Both the position numbers and the translations under genes were made by a program. From the NCBI GenBank assembly GCA_012799495.1, contig JAAZLD010000161.1:1-5385 (forward strand): a stretch of DNA of 5,385 nucleotides, written 5' to 3'. Source of the stretch: Desulfitobacterium sp. Lineage in GTDB: Bacteria > Bacillota > Desulfitobacteriia > Desulfitobacteriales > Desulfitobacteriaceae. Shown piece after piece: positions 5,327-5,385 of this stretch (its first letter is position 1; the number at the start of each line of letters is the position of its first letter). The notes under the pieces are model-generated. The model was not told where the DNA came from, ran no database searches, and saw only the letters and a program-made list of their open reading frames with translations.

Positions 5327-5385
5327 TGGTCGGAGCGACACGATTTGAACGTGCGACCTCTACCACCCCAAGGTAGCGCTCTACC
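5327..5385 (-). tRNA. tRNA-Pro (anticodon GGG), 5' part beyond the window
   Basis: Read on the minus strand from the window edge: the 3' part of the D arm (GGTAGAGC), anticodon stem CTACC/GGTAG around the seven-base loop TTGGGGT, anticodon GGG at 5367-5369, T stem GCACG/CGTGT with TTCAAAT loop, acceptor strand CGCTCCG, discriminator A and an encoded CCA (5327-5329). The acceptor strand implies a 5' end of CGGAGCG, with the C1 start typical of bacterial tRNA-Pro. It should read CCC and CCU codons. The acceptor 5' strand and most of the D arm lie outside the window; nothing suggests a pseudogene. Confidence 0.93.

Overview
The window looks like chromosomal DNA from an endospore-forming member of the Firmicutes (Bacillota). 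A clostridial lineage near Desulfitobacterium/Peptococcaceae is a reasonable guess, not a demonstration. The evidence is a full-length spoIVA, strong Gram-positive ribosome binding sites (GGAGG, AAGGAGG), GTG and TTG starts, moderate-to-low GC, and the gene order der-plsY-gpsA-spoIVA, which is familiar in spore formers.

Layout. (1) Positions 1-2636 hold a three-gene plus-strand unit: a Der-family GTPase gene, plsY and gpsA, closed by a hairpin terminator. GpsA makes sn-glycerol 3-phosphate and PlsY acylates it, so two consecutive genes encode the entry into phospholipid synthesis; Der is a ribosome-assembly GTPase. (2) Positions 2637-2973 are an AT-rich gap with several small palindromes, then a G-rich stretch just ahead of spoIVA. 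(3) spoIVA (2974-4458) encodes the ATPase that forms the basement layer of the spore coat, and ends at a perfect 17-bp terminator hairpin. (4) A REP/REPIN-like element with 30-bp perfect inverted arms (4516-4581) lies immediately beyond that terminator and shares a 12-bp direct repeat with its foot. (5) A good sigma-A-type promoter (4625-4653) leads to a PheB/UPF0735-type ACT-domain protein (4742-5194). (6) A minus-strand tRNA-Pro(GGG) runs off the right edge, with its own terminator, and converges on the ACT-domain gene.

The most unusual feature is the first gene. It has only the second G domain and the KH domain of Der (272 codons, against about 435-440 for normal Der). Its first 13 residues or so, up to the P-loop, resemble the start of Era, a different GTPase. 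An in-frame stop and a good ribosome binding site show the short form is not simply cut by the window edge. It could be a natural recombination at the P-loop shared by the two GTPases, or an assembly join at the same place. The second notable feature is the REPIN-like hairpin. I see no clearly new defence, mobile or biosynthetic system; the remaining genes are ordinary housekeeping and sporulation genes.
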